NCBI GenBank assembly: GCA_025450375.1 | Contig: JANWHO010000319.1 | Coordinates: forward strand, 1-14,459 | DNA length: 14,459 bases | DNA from: Chloroflexota bacterium | GTDB taxonomy: Bacteria > Chloroflexota > UBA5177 > JANWHV01 | Direction: 5' to 3' | Part shown: positions 1-7,743 of the stretch, one piece after another | Position numbering within the stretch: position 1 is the stretch's first letter | Layout of the letters: each line of letters starts with the position of its first letter | The notes under the pieces: model-generated | Told to the model about the DNA's origin: nothing | Seen by the model: only the letters and a program-made list of their open reading frames with translations | Database searches by the model: none | Program-made: the position numbers and the translations under genes

Positions 1-157
1 CGGAATCTCCCCTACCTCCCGTACCACCAACGACATCGCCCGCCTCCTCACCGGAACCCTGCTCTCGCTCTCTCCATTCAACCACCCTGGCTCGAGAAGT
101 TCAACGGAAACAAGGATGCTCGCGCTCCCAGGCGATGTCCTCATTTGTGGCGCATCT
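1..157. other. Left edge, no assignable gene
   Basis: This stretch lies downstream of the leftward M23 peptidase gene. All three rightward frames are open, which is expected by chance in GC-rich DNA. None shows a recognisable protein motif, and each runs on over the peptidase gene. No clear hairpin terminator for the peptidase gene was found here. The 3' end of a gene lying outside the window cannot be excluded. Confidence 0.4.
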
Positions 158-1741
158 TCACCGCATCTGGCGACGCAAGACCCAACCATCAATGTTGGTT
201 GCTGGCAGGGCTACGTGGGCCCAGTGGGTGGTGAGCGAGAGAACCTGCACCCGCATCCCCAGCTTCAGGCGAGCTAGCACGCGGTGCCGCCGCCCTGGTC
301 CGTTGTAGACCACAACCCCGCGCGCCGCCACCCGTAATACTGGTTCCCGGCTCACTGCCCCCTTCCCGCGCGAATTCCGCCGAACGGGAGGATGCCAGAA
401 ACTGGTGTACGGCCGGGCCACCCAACCGGTGCTTCCTCCCGGCAGGACCACGGCGGCCCAATGCGGAGTGGCGCGCACCAAGCGGAGAGCGGTGCCCTTG
501 TACACCGTGCCCACGATCGGATACTGGGTTCCAGGACCGCCGCGCACGTTCAGCACGGCAGCGGTAGCCTGGATCGAGACTCCGCCGCCTCGAGGCCGAG
601 CTGCTCCGCGCTGGGCCAGGAAGGCGGACACGACCCAGCCCTCAGTGCCGACTCTGGTCCGCACCTCGGTCCAGTGGGCGGTGACGGATCCTACCCGCAC
701 CAGATCCCCGGCGAAGCAGACGCCAACCACCGGGCTGGATTGCCCCGGATTGGCATGAATATTCAGGCCAAGCGAATCCACTACCGCCAGGGGCCCAGCG
801 GGCGGCCAGGGGGTCGCCCAGCCCCCATACCCCGAGACCCAGTCCTTGCTGACCCAACCCTTGACGTCCTGCGGCAATGCTACCCTGAGCCAGTTGCCGT
901 GCGCGGAGAGATAGGCCAGCCGGGCGCCCTGGAGGGCCACCCCTAGGGCCTTGAAGTGAATGCCGGGGCCTGATCGGACATACAAGCCGCTCGGGTCGCT
1001 CACCTCCACGAAATGAGGATACTGGGCCAGGAATCGGGTCATCACGGCGTCCGCTTCCTCTGGCCACTCCGGGATGGCATGCCCGGTAGCGGTAACCAGC
1101 ACCGACGGTTGCGCCGAATGAGCGGCTACGTAGGCCAGGGGATCGAAGAAGGGGGCTATTTCAGCATCATTCCCGAAGGTATAGCCGGGCCCACCCGCGT
1201 CCATCGTCTTCACTTCGAAATGCAAATGGGCCCCGGTGGCGAAGCCCGTGGCCCCCACCAACCCGAGCGCCTGGCCCTGGCTCACGACCTCCCCGGTGTA
1301 CACCTCGAGGCTGCCATATTGCATGTGCTCATACTGAGAGTAGACATAGGAGCCGTTGGCCAGGAGATGACGCAGACGGACCGTGACCCCGTAGCCGCCA
1401 TCGTATTGCGCTTCGGTCACCACTCCAGCCGCCGTGGCATGCACCACGTTGCTGGCGATATCGGTCGCCAGGTCGATCCCAGTGTGCCCACAATAATAGA
1501 GTCCATACGCATAATAGCCCTGACCAAGGCTGGGATCGCAAGAATCGTTAAAGCCCTGGGTGATGAAGTACCCGTTGCCATTGCTGGGATCCCAGGTTGG
1601 GGCCACGTCGGGGCTGCCAACCGGGTAGATGAAGGAATAGGCGATCGGATCCCGATCACCCTGGGCCGCTCCCGCGGCCGGAGCCGCTACAAGTCCGCCC
1701 AGGAGCAAGAACCCCGCAAGCCACCACCGAGGACGAAGCAC
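158..1741 (-). CDS. Secreted M23 (LytM) metallopeptidase with four SH3-like repeats
   Basis: Predicted extracellular zinc endopeptidase that would cleave peptidoglycan cross-links or stem peptides. Residues 1-26 form a signal peptide (Arg-rich start, hydrophobic core, AxA-like site near AAGAAQ). The LytM domain covers about residues 55-205 and has the full ligand set: H86 and D90 in GHTGID, H139 in YEHM, and H172/H174 in AHLHFE. Four bacterial SH3-like repeats follow, at roughly 245-303, 318-374, 388-443 and 466-522. Each has a 'lNVRxGPG'-like opening and a 'GWV' close, as in wall- or peptide-binding SH3_3 modules. The GTG start is preceded by GGAGGTGA on the minus strand. The gene is monocistronic and divergent from the NAD-salvage gene. 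The catalytic set is intact, so it is probably an active hydrolase; whether its role is growth, division or lysis of competitors cannot be told. Confidence 0.9.
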   Translation of the reverse strand: MLRPRWWLAGFLLLGGLVAAPAAGAAQGDRDPIAYSFIYPVGSPDVAPTWDPSNGNGYFITQGFNDSCDPSLGQGYYAYGLYYCGHTGIDLATDIASNVVHATAAGVVTEAQYDGGYGVTVRLRHLLANGSYVYSQYEHMQYGSLEVYTGEVVSQGQALGLVGATGFATGAHLHFEVKTMDAGGPGYTFGNDAEIAPFFDPLAYVAAHSAQPSVLVTATGHAIPEWPEEADAVMTRFLAQYPHFVEVSDPSGLYVRSGPGIHFKALGVALQGARLAYLSAHGNWLRVALPQDVKGWVSKDWVSGYGGWATPWPPAGPLAVVDSLGLNIHANPGQSSPVVGVCFAGDLVRVGSVTAHWTEVRTRVGTEGWVVSAFLAQRGAARPRGGGVSIQATAAVLNVRGGPGTQYPIVGTVYKGTALRLVRATPHWAAVVLPGGSTGWVARPYTSFWHPPVRRNSRGKGAVSREPVLRVAARGVVVYNGPGRRHRVLARLKLGMRVQVLSLTTHWAHVALPATNIDGWVLRRQMR

Positions 1742-1781
1742 GTCACCTCCACACCGTTACGTCTGCTCCCGCCAGGTTCGC

Positions 1782-1806
1782 CTCGGCGTCCCCTGAGGAC
1801 GCCAAG
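1782..1806 (-). other. Hairpin at the predicted 5' end of the M23 peptidase mRNA
   Basis: Read on the minus strand, positions 1806-1797 pair with 1791-1782 in a 10-bp stem with one G-T pair and a 5-nt loop. The predicted transcription start is near 1808, so the message would begin almost directly with this stem. A 5' stabilising hairpin or a protein site is possible. No T-run follows, so it does not look like a terminator. Confidence 0.35.
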
Positions 1807-1814
1807 CCAGCCGT

Positions 1815-1843
1815 ACCGTAGCAATGGCCAGACGGCCCGTCAA
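1815..1843 (-). promoter_or_regulatory. Candidate sigma-70 promoter of the M23 peptidase gene
   Basis: On the minus strand TTGACG (1843-1838) is separated by 17 bp from TACGGT (1820-1815). The -35 matches the consensus at 5 of 6 positions and the -10 at 3 of 6. TACGGT also occurs as the candidate -10 of the small gene at 9961. Transcription would begin near 1808, giving a leader of about 65 nt. Confidence 0.4.
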
Positions 1844-1924
1844 CCAGGATGTTCACGGACCCACCTCCCCGCGTCCGCCGCGGATAGGGCATCCTCCACC
1901 CCGCAAATTTCCGCGCGGGCCCGT

Positions 1925-1954
1925 TTGACAGGAGATCCAGGTGACTGCTAATTT
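1925..1954 (+). promoter_or_regulatory. Promoter of the nicotinate phosphoribosyltransferase gene
   Basis: A perfect -35 TTGACA (1925-1930) is followed after 18 bp by TAATTT (1949-1954). A TG one base upstream (1946-1947) makes it an extended -10. Transcription would start near 1961. It overlaps the in-frame GTG at 1941, so that codon would not be in the message; this favours translation from ATG 2019. Confidence 0.55.
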
Positions 1955-1967
1955 AGTGTCAACACTA
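1954..1967. promoter_or_regulatory. Candidate operator: perfect 14-bp palindrome on the NAD-salvage promoter
   Basis: TAGTGTCAACACTA has two perfect 6-bp arms around a CA centre. It starts on the last base of the -10 and covers the predicted transcription start, a typical place for a repressor site. Nicotinate phosphoribosyltransferase genes are under NAD-responsive repressors in other bacteria (NrtR, NiaR), so such a regulator is the natural candidate. I cannot verify that this sequence matches a known NrtR or NiaR box. Confidence 0.45.
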
Positions 1968-2006
1968 CACAATTACGCCGCGCCGCCGCGGCCACAGCGG
2001 GTTCGT

Positions 2007-2012
2007 GAGGAG
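2007..2012 (+). promoter_or_regulatory. Ribosome binding site that fixes the start at ATG 2019
   Basis: GAGGAG lies 6 nt before ATG 2019, ideal spacing. The rival in-frame GTG at 1941 has an AGGAGAT upstream, but that sequence lies inside the promoter spacer. Confidence 0.55.
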
Positions 2013-2018
2013 CGGTCG

Positions 2019-3374
2019 ATGAGCGTGTTCGATGGGCAACGGCTACCGTCCGCCGTCTTCAAGCTGGACACCCAGCGGTTACCCCGAGGCTGGTACTCCG
2101 ACAAGTACTTCTTCAATATTGCCCAACTCCTCCGAGACCTCTCCGAACAGGGCTATACCTTCCAGGGAACCGGAGCTCCGGCGGATATCGATCCTTCCAC
2201 GATCCACACTGGGGATCTTGAGGTGGAAATGCAGTGGTTTACCCGCCGGACCCCCTACACCGTGATCGCCGGGGTGGATGAGGCGCTGGCCATCTTGCGC
2301 GAGAATACCGGCTATGAGGATGAAGAGGGCCGGTTCGTCAACACCTTCGACCGCATGCGAGTCGAGGCGGTCCAGGACGGAACCATCCTGCCTTACTCCG
2401 GGGATGCCGAGTTCGTGGCGCCGGTGATTCGCATGCAAGGCCGCTATCGGGACTTCGCGGTCCTGGAGACTCCAACCCTGGGAGCCCTTACCGAAGCCAG
2501 CCGAGTCGCGACCAACGTCTACAATGTGCTGAAAGCGGCCAAGGGGAAGGACGTGCAGTTTTTCCCCGCCCGGTTTGCCCATTATAAGCTTCAGGCGTTG
2601 CACGGCTATGCCTATTCACTGGCGGTCAAGGCATACAATAGGGAGATGGGCGGCAACAGCGGTCTCTTCATTTCCACCGACGAACAGGGCTCGTGGTGGG
2701 GCGCCCTGGGCGGCGGCACGGTCGCGCACGCGGCGATCGCGGCCTTCCTGGGCGACACCGCCGAGGCAATGGTCCAGTTCGCTCATCACCGCCCGCTGGA
2801 AATACCGCGGATCGCCCTGGTCGATTTCCACAATGACTGCGTCCGCGACACGTTGGAAGCGATGCGCCAGATGTTCGGCCTTTATCGCCAGGAGATTGAA
2901 GCCGGACGGATCGAGAACGCGCGGAAATACGTGCTCTTTGGCGTACGCGCCGATACCAGCGGCAGTCTCCGCGACGTCAGCGTCCCGCCCCTTGGCGATC
3001 CACAGCTCGATCTGGGCGTCACCCCGCGGCTCGTCTACATCCTTCGCGACGCGATCGACGAAGCCTGGAAAGGATGGAACGTGCCGCTGGAGTGGGTGGA
3101 AACCGCGCGCCAATGGTGCCGCCAGGTGAAAATCGTGGTCAGCGGCGGCTTCGACCCGGCGCGGATCCGCCGATTCGAGCAACTCAAGGTTCCGGTGGAC
3201 ATCTACGGGGTCGGTACGGCCCTGCTGAGCAATTGCACGCACTGCGGCACCAACAACGATTTCACGGCGGATGTGGTGCGGGTAAAATTGAATGGTGAGT
3301 GGGTGAACATGGCAAAGGTTGGGCGCCAGGTCGGCCACAACGCGCTCCTCGAACCGGTATCGTTACCGGAGTAA
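2019..3374 (+). CDS. pncB: Nicotinate phosphoribosyltransferase
   Basis: Cytoplasmic enzyme of the Preiss-Handler NAD salvage route: nicotinate plus PRPP gives nicotinate mononucleotide, driven by ATP hydrolysis. The 451-residue product has the usual opening with RGWYSDKYF near residue 25, a substrate-binding core with GTVAHA (H237 is the likely phosphorylated histidine by position), SGGFDP near the C-terminal third, and VDIYGVGTALLSN, the PRPP/phosphate-binding segment of the family. It ends with the common NMAKVGRQ tail. Length fits the shorter bacterial members. The ATG at 2019 has a GAGGAG site and lies below the promoter; a GTG 78 bp upstream would add 26 low-complexity residues. It is transcribed alone. 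A palindrome at the transcription start suggests repression, probably by NAD status (inference). Confidence 0.9.
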   Translation: MSVFDGQRLPSAVFKLDTQRLPRGWYSDKYFFNIAQLLRDLSEQGYTFQGTGAPADIDPSTIHTGDLEVEMQWFTRRTPYTVIAGVDEALAILRENTGYEDEEGRFVNTFDRMRVEAVQDGTILPYSGDAEFVAPVIRMQGRYRDFAVLETPTLGALTEASRVATNVYNVLKAAKGKDVQFFPARFAHYKLQALHGYAYSLAVKAYNREMGGNSGLFISTDEQGSWWGALGGGTVAHAAIAAFLGDTAEAMVQFAHHRPLEIPRIALVDFHNDCVRDTLEAMRQMFGLYRQEIEAGRIENARKYVLFGVRADTSGSLRDVSVPPLGDPQLDLGVTPRLVYILRDAIDEAWKGWNVPLEWVETARQWCRQVKIVVSGGFDPARIRRFEQLKVPVDIYGVGTALLSNCTHCGTNNDFTADVVRVKLNGEWVNMAKVGRQVGHNALLEPVSLPE

Positions 3375-3394
3375 TTACGAGGTTCGCGGTACTA

Positions 3395-3423
3395 TTGACA
3401 GAGAAGATACAGGGTCATACGAT
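3395..3423 (+). promoter_or_regulatory. Strong sigma-70 promoter of the response regulator gene
   Basis: TTGACA (3395-3400) is a perfect -35, followed by a 17-bp spacer and TACGAT (3418-3423), 4 of 6 to the -10 consensus. Transcription would begin near 3430, about 58 nt before the GTG start. The regulator is therefore likely expressed independently of the gene upstream, whose stop is only about 20 bp away. Confidence 0.6.
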
Positions 3424-3487
3424 TGCCTGGCAACGAGCGACGAGCCGCGGTGGCGGCCGGAATCATCGTTCCGCGAAAGAGTGCATT

Positions 3488-3889
3488 GTGAGTGACAGAC
3501 CGAACCGAATCCTCGTTGTCGATGATGAGCCCGACCTGGTAGTGCTTCTTGAGGAACATTTGACCCAGGAAGGATTCGATGTGCTGATCGCCGGCGCGGG
3601 CATGGAGGCGATCAACCTGGCGCGGTCGGAAAAGCCGGACCTCATTCTCCTTGACGTGATGATGCCTGGGGTAAGCGGCTTCGACGTCTGCAACATTTTG
3701 CAGGATTTCCCCGAGACGACCGACATCCCGGTGATCTTTCTCACCGCCGTGGCCGAAACCAAGCGCAAGGTGATGGGGCTCAATCTTGGCGCCGACGACT
3801 ATATCACCAAGCCGTTTGACTTGCACGAGCTGACCGCGCGCGTCCAGGCCGCCATGCGGCCCAGGCTCGCCCAGCAACCAGTTTCCTGA
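3488..3889 (+). CDS. Stand-alone receiver-domain response regulator (CheY/Spo0F type)
   Basis: A 133-residue cytoplasmic phospho-acceptor with one receiver domain and no output domain. The acidic pair D12/D13 (VVDDEP), the phospho-acceptor D56 (LLDVMMPG), T86 (FLTA) and K108 (ITKPF) are all present, so the phosphorylation site is complete. The C-terminus stops about 12 residues after the last helix, leaving no room for DNA-binding or enzymatic output. It may signal by protein contact or in a phosphorelay. The GTG at 3488 gives the expected short N-terminus; the same frame is open upstream to 3299 but that part is not receiver-like. No histidine kinase lies in the window, so the partner is unknown. 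It has its own promoter. Confidence 0.88.
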   Translation: MSDRPNRILVVDDEPDLVVLLEEHLTQEGFDVLIAGAGMEAINLARSEKPDLILLDVMMPGVSGFDVCNILQDFPETTDIPVIFLTAVAETKRKVMGLNLGADDYITKPFDLHELTARVQAAMRPRLAQQPVS

Positions 3890-3998
3890 GCCACACGCCG
3901 ACATCCGCGCGCGAAAAGGGGGTTGCACTCGCCGCCATCGACCACGGGTTATGCATCCCCCGGTGCAAAAATGACCGGAAGCCCATGCACAATTTGGG

Positions 3999-4027
3999 CT
4001 GACACTATCCCAGCCGTTTGTTACAGT
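3999..4027 (+). promoter_or_regulatory. Promoter directly abutting the membrane glycosyltransferase gene
   Basis: CTGACA (3999-4004, 5 of 6 to consensus) and TACAGT (4022-4027, 4 of 6) are separated by 17 bp. Transcription would start around 4034-4035, only 3-4 nt before ATG 4038. This implies a leaderless mRNA and excludes the GTG at 4026 as the start from this promoter. Confidence 0.45.
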
Positions 4028-4037
4028 GGAACGCGTC

Positions 4038-6071
4038 ATGCTCACCACTGATCGTCGGCAGCCTCCCCAACGTGCCATGGCCTGGCATGCCGCTGTTCGG
4101 GGAGAGACCCGCTCCTACATTCCCTTCGAGGGGCTTGCCCTGGCAGCTCTCCTCCTCCCGCTGGGGTTGGGCTGCCTGCTGGTCCTTACCCTGCGCCGTG
4201 ACGGCTCGGCCCTGTCCTCGCCGTTGGTGCCCGTTCTAGGAGCGGCGATTGCCGGCGCCGCTGCCTTGATTTACAGCATTGAGAGCCGGAGGCGGGAGCG
4301 CCCACTCCGGGCCGCGCTTCACATCAACACGACGGTCGTGCCCCGCCTGCTGGCGGCGGCGGCGATCGGGTGCTCCCTGGTGGCCGCGGTGCTTACCATG
4401 AGCGGTCTCTGGCCCACCATCGCCGCCTTGATCTGGATTGGAGGCTTGATCGTCCTGCAGGGCCATGCCTTGCACCTGGAGCGACCGAAGCTGCACGTAC
4501 CCACTCCTATCGATGCGGGGGCCCTTATTCTCCTGGTTGCCCTGGCGCTCTTGCTGCGCCTGCCCAATCTAGCTACCCTCCCCTCATTCGTTCACTCCGA
4601 CGAAGCGCAGATGGGTCTCTATACCCGCCTGGCCTTTCATGGGCAGATGCCGTCGCTGTTCGCCACTACGGACTGGTGGAGCGTCCCCTGGCTGGGGCCA
4701 GCGATGCAGGCTCCCCTTATGTTGATTTTCGGTCAGGGCCTGATGGCCATCCGGCTGGCCTCGGTCATCGCGGGCGTACTGGCCATGGTGGGTCTGTGGT
4801 TTCTGGGCTCCGAGTTGTGGTCGCGGCGGGCCGGCTTCGTAGCCGCGCTCCTCTTCACTGTCCTGGCCCCCAGCATCCATTTCAGCCGGGACGGGGTCCA
4901 TTACATGGAAAGCATTGCCGCCCTGGTCTGGACCGTCCTGTGCTATACCCGCGCCACCAAGCGCTATTCGGGCGCCTATGCCGCGCTCACCGGCATCCTG
5001 GTCGGCATAGATTTCCAACTCTATTACGCGGCCCGGCTGGCCATTCCTCTGGTGTTCGCCCACGCGGCGATATGCGCCGCCATGGAGCGCGGCTTACTGC
5101 ACAATTGGCTGCGCCTGATTTTGTGGACCGCGCTTGGCCTGACCGTGTCCATGATTCCGGTGGCAGGGTATTATGTCGCGCATCCCGAGGCATTCGCCCA
5201 GCGGACGGACGCAGTGATGCTCTTTTCCAGCACCTCCACGGTTCGTAACGCGCTCACCCACGACTATGGCGACCTCGGCTGGCTCTCCATCCTGGGGGGC
5301 CAGATCCAGCGCGTGATCCTGGGCTTTCTCTCGATTGGCGACCGGAGTGAACAATTCGGGGCAAGTTCACCCCTCCTCGATCCGATCACCGCTTCCCTAA
5401 TCCCCGCGGCCTGCGCGGTGGCGATTGCCCGTATTCGCCAATCACCGTGGCTGCTGTGCGTCCTCTGGGCGGCGATTACCCTTATCCTGGGAGGGGTACT
5501 CACTACCCAGCAGCCGGACGCGCCCCGCCTCCTGGCCGCCTTGCCGGTCGTCTGCCTGCTGATCGGAGGTCTGGCGGAGGCGGTGCTCGGGGCCGCCGGG
5601 GAGACGGGTCTGCGGGACGTGAAGCCGCTGCTCGCCCTGGCCCTTGCCGGCTCGCTGATCGCCGCCGCCGTCCTGAACACCAACAGTTACCTGGATCGTT
5701 ACCCAACCGATACAGCGGGCCGGCAAATCACCCTGATTAGCGACATCGCCCGCTATCTGAGCGCCGCCGATCCGGCGGACCCGGTCGTCCTCTATGACCA
5801 CCGGGAGTTCTATCTGGCCCATTGGACGATTCGCTTGCTCGCCCCCCGCGTTCAGGGGACCACGGTTTGGAGCGAAAAAGGCGTCCTAAGCGCGATCAGG
5901 GCTATCCACGGGCCCTTCCTCCTGATGAGCGTGGACCAGGACGCGGGCGCCACGCAAGACGTGATGCGCGCCTACCCAGGTGGGCGCTTCGGGCGGCTGC
6001 CCGTTCACGATCCTCGGCATGTGGTGCTGGTGTATCGCTATACCGGCGCCGGATTGCTGCCCCGTTCGTAG
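4038..6071 (+). CDS. Membrane glycosyltransferase of the GT39/PMT (ArnT-like) superfamily
   Basis: A 677-residue polytopic membrane protein. Hydrophobic segments begin near residue 33 and recur through about residue 545, then a soluble C-terminal domain of roughly 120 residues follows. The first large loop after the fifth segment holds HSDEA (D188-E189), matching the acidic pair of the lipid-sugar-dependent GT-C enzymes (PMT_2 group). Further on, FSRDGVHYMES and YYAARLAIP resemble conserved parts of these enzymes. Members transfer a sugar from a polyprenyl-phosphate donor to a protein, lipid or glycan outside the membrane. Donor and acceptor here are unknown. ATG 4038 is chosen because the promoter ends at 4027; GTG 4026 would add four residues. 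No Shine-Dalgarno is seen. The gene stands alone and ends in front of a hairpin. Confidence 0.8.
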   Translation: MLTTDRRQPPQRAMAWHAAVRGETRSYIPFEGLALAALLLPLGLGCLLVLTLRRDGSALSSPLVPVLGAAIAGAAALIYSIESRRRERPLRAALHINTTVVPRLLAAAAIGCSLVAAVLTMSGLWPTIAALIWIGGLIVLQGHALHLERPKLHVPTPIDAGALILLVALALLLRLPNLATLPSFVHSDEAQMGLYTRLAFHGQMPSLFATTDWWSVPWLGPAMQAPLMLIFGQGLMAIRLASVIAGVLAMVGLWFLGSELWSRRAGFVAALLFTVLAPSIHFSRDGVHYMESIAALVWTVLCYTRATKRYSGAYAALTGILVGIDFQLYYAARLAIPLVFAHAAICAAMERGLLHNWLRLILWTALGLTVSMIPVAGYYVAHPEAFAQRTDAVMLFSSTSTVRNALTHDYGDLGWLSILGGQIQRVILGFLSIGDRSEQFGASSPLLDPITASLIPAACAVAIARIRQSPWLLCVLWAAITLILGGVLTTQQPDAPRLLAALPVVCLLIGGLAEAVLGAAGETGLRDVKPLLALALAGSLIAAAVLNTNSYLDRYPTDTAGRQITLISDIARYLSAADPADPVVLYDHREFYLAHWTIRLLAPRVQGTTVWSEKGVLSAIRAIHGPFLLMSVDQDAGATQDVMRAYPGGRFGRLPVHDPRHVVLVYRYTGAGLLPRS

Positions 6072-6098
6072 GAGCGGCGACAGCCTCGGACGCCCCGT

Positions 6099-6144
6099 AT
6101 CCCAGTGGAGAGGAAACGCCGCGGTGTTTCCTCTCCACTGGGAT
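6099..6144. terminator. 19-bp perfect hairpin between convergent genes
   Basis: Positions 6099-6117 pair without mismatch with 6126-6144 around an 8-nt loop. The hairpin lies 27 bp after the stop of the glycosyltransferase gene and 5 bp beyond the stop of the leftward membrane-protein gene. Rightwards it is followed by TTTCTCCT, a weak U-run; leftwards there is no T-run. It probably ends the rightward message and may block or protect the 3' end of the leftward one. Confidence 0.65.
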
Positions 6145-6149
6145 TTCTC

Positions 6150-6719
6150 CTAAAAGCTGCTGGTGCTGGGCTGGGTCAGCATTTCCATGTACACCAGAGT
6201 CGGCCCCTTGGGATACCGCGTGTCGATCGCCACGCCCACGTCGTGGTCGCTAAACGAATACTCCGTATAGAGGTATTGGGCCGCGTTCGCGTCGACCGCA
6301 CCGGCAATGCGGAAAACAGGTGGGATATGCTGCAATGCCTCGGGCGCCTGGGCCGGCAAAATGGTCGTGGAGGGCTCGGTGAAGGCGCCGATTTGGTTCC
6401 GGTGAGAGCGGAGCAGTCGATTGTAGTAGGCAATCACCTTCACTGGGGGCTCCGTGGTACGGTAGAGCGCCGAGTCCAGAATGAAGTTGCCCTCCAGAAT
6501 ATCGGTCTTGCTTAGATGCGAGAGCACCTGGGCATGGACCGGAGGCGCCGGCAGCGGAGGCTCCGGTGGGGTCGTCTTGGCAAGGTAAATGGTATAGCCG
6601 GCGCCCGCCAACACCACGCCCAGGACGATGACGGCCAGGCCGACCAGCATCCGCATATTGCGTCCGCGACGTTTCTCCTCCACCTGGGTCGTGGTCTGAG
6701 GACGCCAGACACGCCCCAC
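6150..6719 (-). CDS. Single-pass membrane protein with an unknown extracytoplasmic domain
   Basis: About 189 residues if started at GTG 6719. A basic cytoplasmic tail (EEKRRGRN) precedes one transmembrane helix (LVGLAVIVLGVVLAGAGYTI), a Pro-rich linker and an extracytoplasmic domain of about 130 residues. A segment 'VKVIAYYNRLLRSHRNQIG' resembles the 'aaYYrxxLxxxGW' element of several small secreted domains, but I do not recognise the family. The start is uncertain: GTG 6719 lies 13 bp after the stop of the upstream reductase, GTG 6710 and 6683 and ATG 6656 are alternatives, and ATG 6809 would overlap the reductase by 77 bp. It is downstream of, and very likely co-transcribed with, the aldo/keto reductase. 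The frame ends in TAG 5 bp from the shared hairpin. Confidence 0.6.
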   Translation of the reverse strand: MGRVWRPQTTTQVEEKRRGRNMRMLVGLAVIVLGVVLAGAGYTIYLAKTTPPEPPLPAPPVHAQVLSHLSKTDILEGNFILDSALYRTTEPPVKVIAYYNRLLRSHRNQIGAFTEPSTTILPAQAPEALQHIPPVFRIAGAVDANAAQYLYTEYSFSDHDVGVAIDTRYPKGPTLVYMEMLTQPSTSSF

Positions 6720-6732
6720 CGCCAGTGAAGCG

Positions 6733-7743
6733 TCACGAGGCAACGGCGGCTCCCTCCTCGGCAAGATAAAAGCCGTGCTCGTAGAGGTCCGCGACCCGGG
6801 CCAGTTCACCGTTCGTCAAGTCAGGGGTATCCGGAGCGGCGGCGAACTCAACTAACTGCTCATGGTTGTAGATATTGGGAAGGGCCGAGGAGATTCGGGG
6901 GTCGGCCAATAGCCACTTGAGCGCCGCCTGTCCCAGCGTCCGTTGGTCCGGGCCGGCTGGCCGCTCCAGGAAGCGGAGGCGCTCCACCTTTTTCACGCCT
7001 TCGAGGAGCCATTCGCGCTTCCGATGGCGGCGATGGTCGTTGGGGCCGAACGTCGTGTTCGCCGTGTAATGCCCTTCCAGGAGACCACTGGAATGGGTCA
7101 CCCGAATGAGGGAACCGCAGCCGTGCCCTTCACCCACGTCCAGCAAGGTTCTTCCCGGTTCCTGCTCCAGTATATTGTAGATCATGTGCAGGACCGGTAC
7201 TTTTCGGTGGCGCAGGGCTGCCAGCCCTTCGTCCATCCAGCCGATTGCTGGGCCGAGCGCCACCCCATAGCTGCGAATCTTCCCCTCCGCCACCAGGTCG
7301 TCCAGCAGCGCGAACAGGTCATCGCGCTCCACCTCCGACATGCGGATATTGTGGACCTGATAATTGTCGATATAGTCGGTTTGCAGGCGCTCCAGGCTTC
7401 CCTCGACGGCGGAACGAACGAACACCGGCGACATGTTTTTGGGCAATTCGCGCTCTCCGGTGCGGGCGCCGCCAAAGCTCTGCCAGTCATAGCCGAACTT
7501 GGTGGCGATCACCATCCGGTCACGCTTCCCCGGCAGCGCCTTGGTCAGGAGGGTTTCCCCATAGCCATTCCCATAGGTGTCGGCGGTATCGAAAAGGGTG
7601 ATCCCCAGATCGAACGCCTCCTGCAAAAGACGGATACCCACTGCCTCATCAGTCACTTCCCACCAGGTGGTCGCGACCGTCCAGAGGCCAAAACCGACCT
7701 CGGATACCTGTATTCCAGTATTGCCAAGCTGGCGATAGCGCAT
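6733..7743 (-). CDS. Aldo/keto reductase family oxidoreductase
   Basis: A 336-residue cytoplasmic NADPH-dependent oxidoreductase with a (beta/alpha)8 fold. The catalytic tetrad is visible: D52 and Y57 in [11 protein letters not shown]82 in ATKFGYD and H131 in YQVHN. The N-terminus [19 protein letters not shown] is the standard opening of the bacterial AKR group related to L-glyceraldehyde 3-phosphate reductases and voltage-channel beta-subunit-like proteins. An insert with Gly/Arg around residue 90 and the long segment near 220-250 are common in this subgroup. The start at 7743 has GGGAGG with 5-nt spacing; the longer frame to 7791 lacks these supports. Substrate (aldehyde or sugar carbonyl) unknown. 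A lone TATACT at 7838-7833 on this strand could be its -10, but no good -35 accompanies it. First gene of a two-gene unit. Confidence 0.88.
   Translation of the reverse strand: MRYRQLGNTGIQVSEVGFGLWTVATTWWEVTDEAVGIRLLQEAFDLGITLFDTADTYGNGYGETLLTKALPGKRDRMVIATKFGYDWQSFGGARTGERELPKNMSPVFVRSAVEGSLERLQTDYIDNYQVHNIRMSEVERDDLFALLDDLVAEGKIRSYGVALGPAIGWMDEGLAALRHRKVPVLHMIYNILEQEPGRTLLDVGEGHGCGSLIRVTHSSGLLEGHYTANTTFGPNDHRRHRKREWLLEGVKKVERLRFLERPAGPDQRTLGQAALKWLLADPRISSALPNIYNHEQLVEFAAAPDTPDLTNGELARVADLYEHGFYLAEEGAAVAS

Noticed and set aside
1013..1951. Rightward frame of 312 codons opposite the M23 peptidase
   Set aside because: The minus-strand frame has a signal peptide, complete zinc ligands and four SH3 repeats. 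The opposite frame has no recognisable motif and is a shadow.
3299..3487. Upstream extension of the response regulator
   Set aside because: It would overlap the end of the nicotinate phosphoribosyltransferase gene and cover the regulator's own promoter; receiver homology begins only after 3488.
3946..3981. Weak stem with CCGGT and ACCGG after the response regulator as a terminator
   Set aside because: The arms have only 5 bp around a long loop and no T-run follows.
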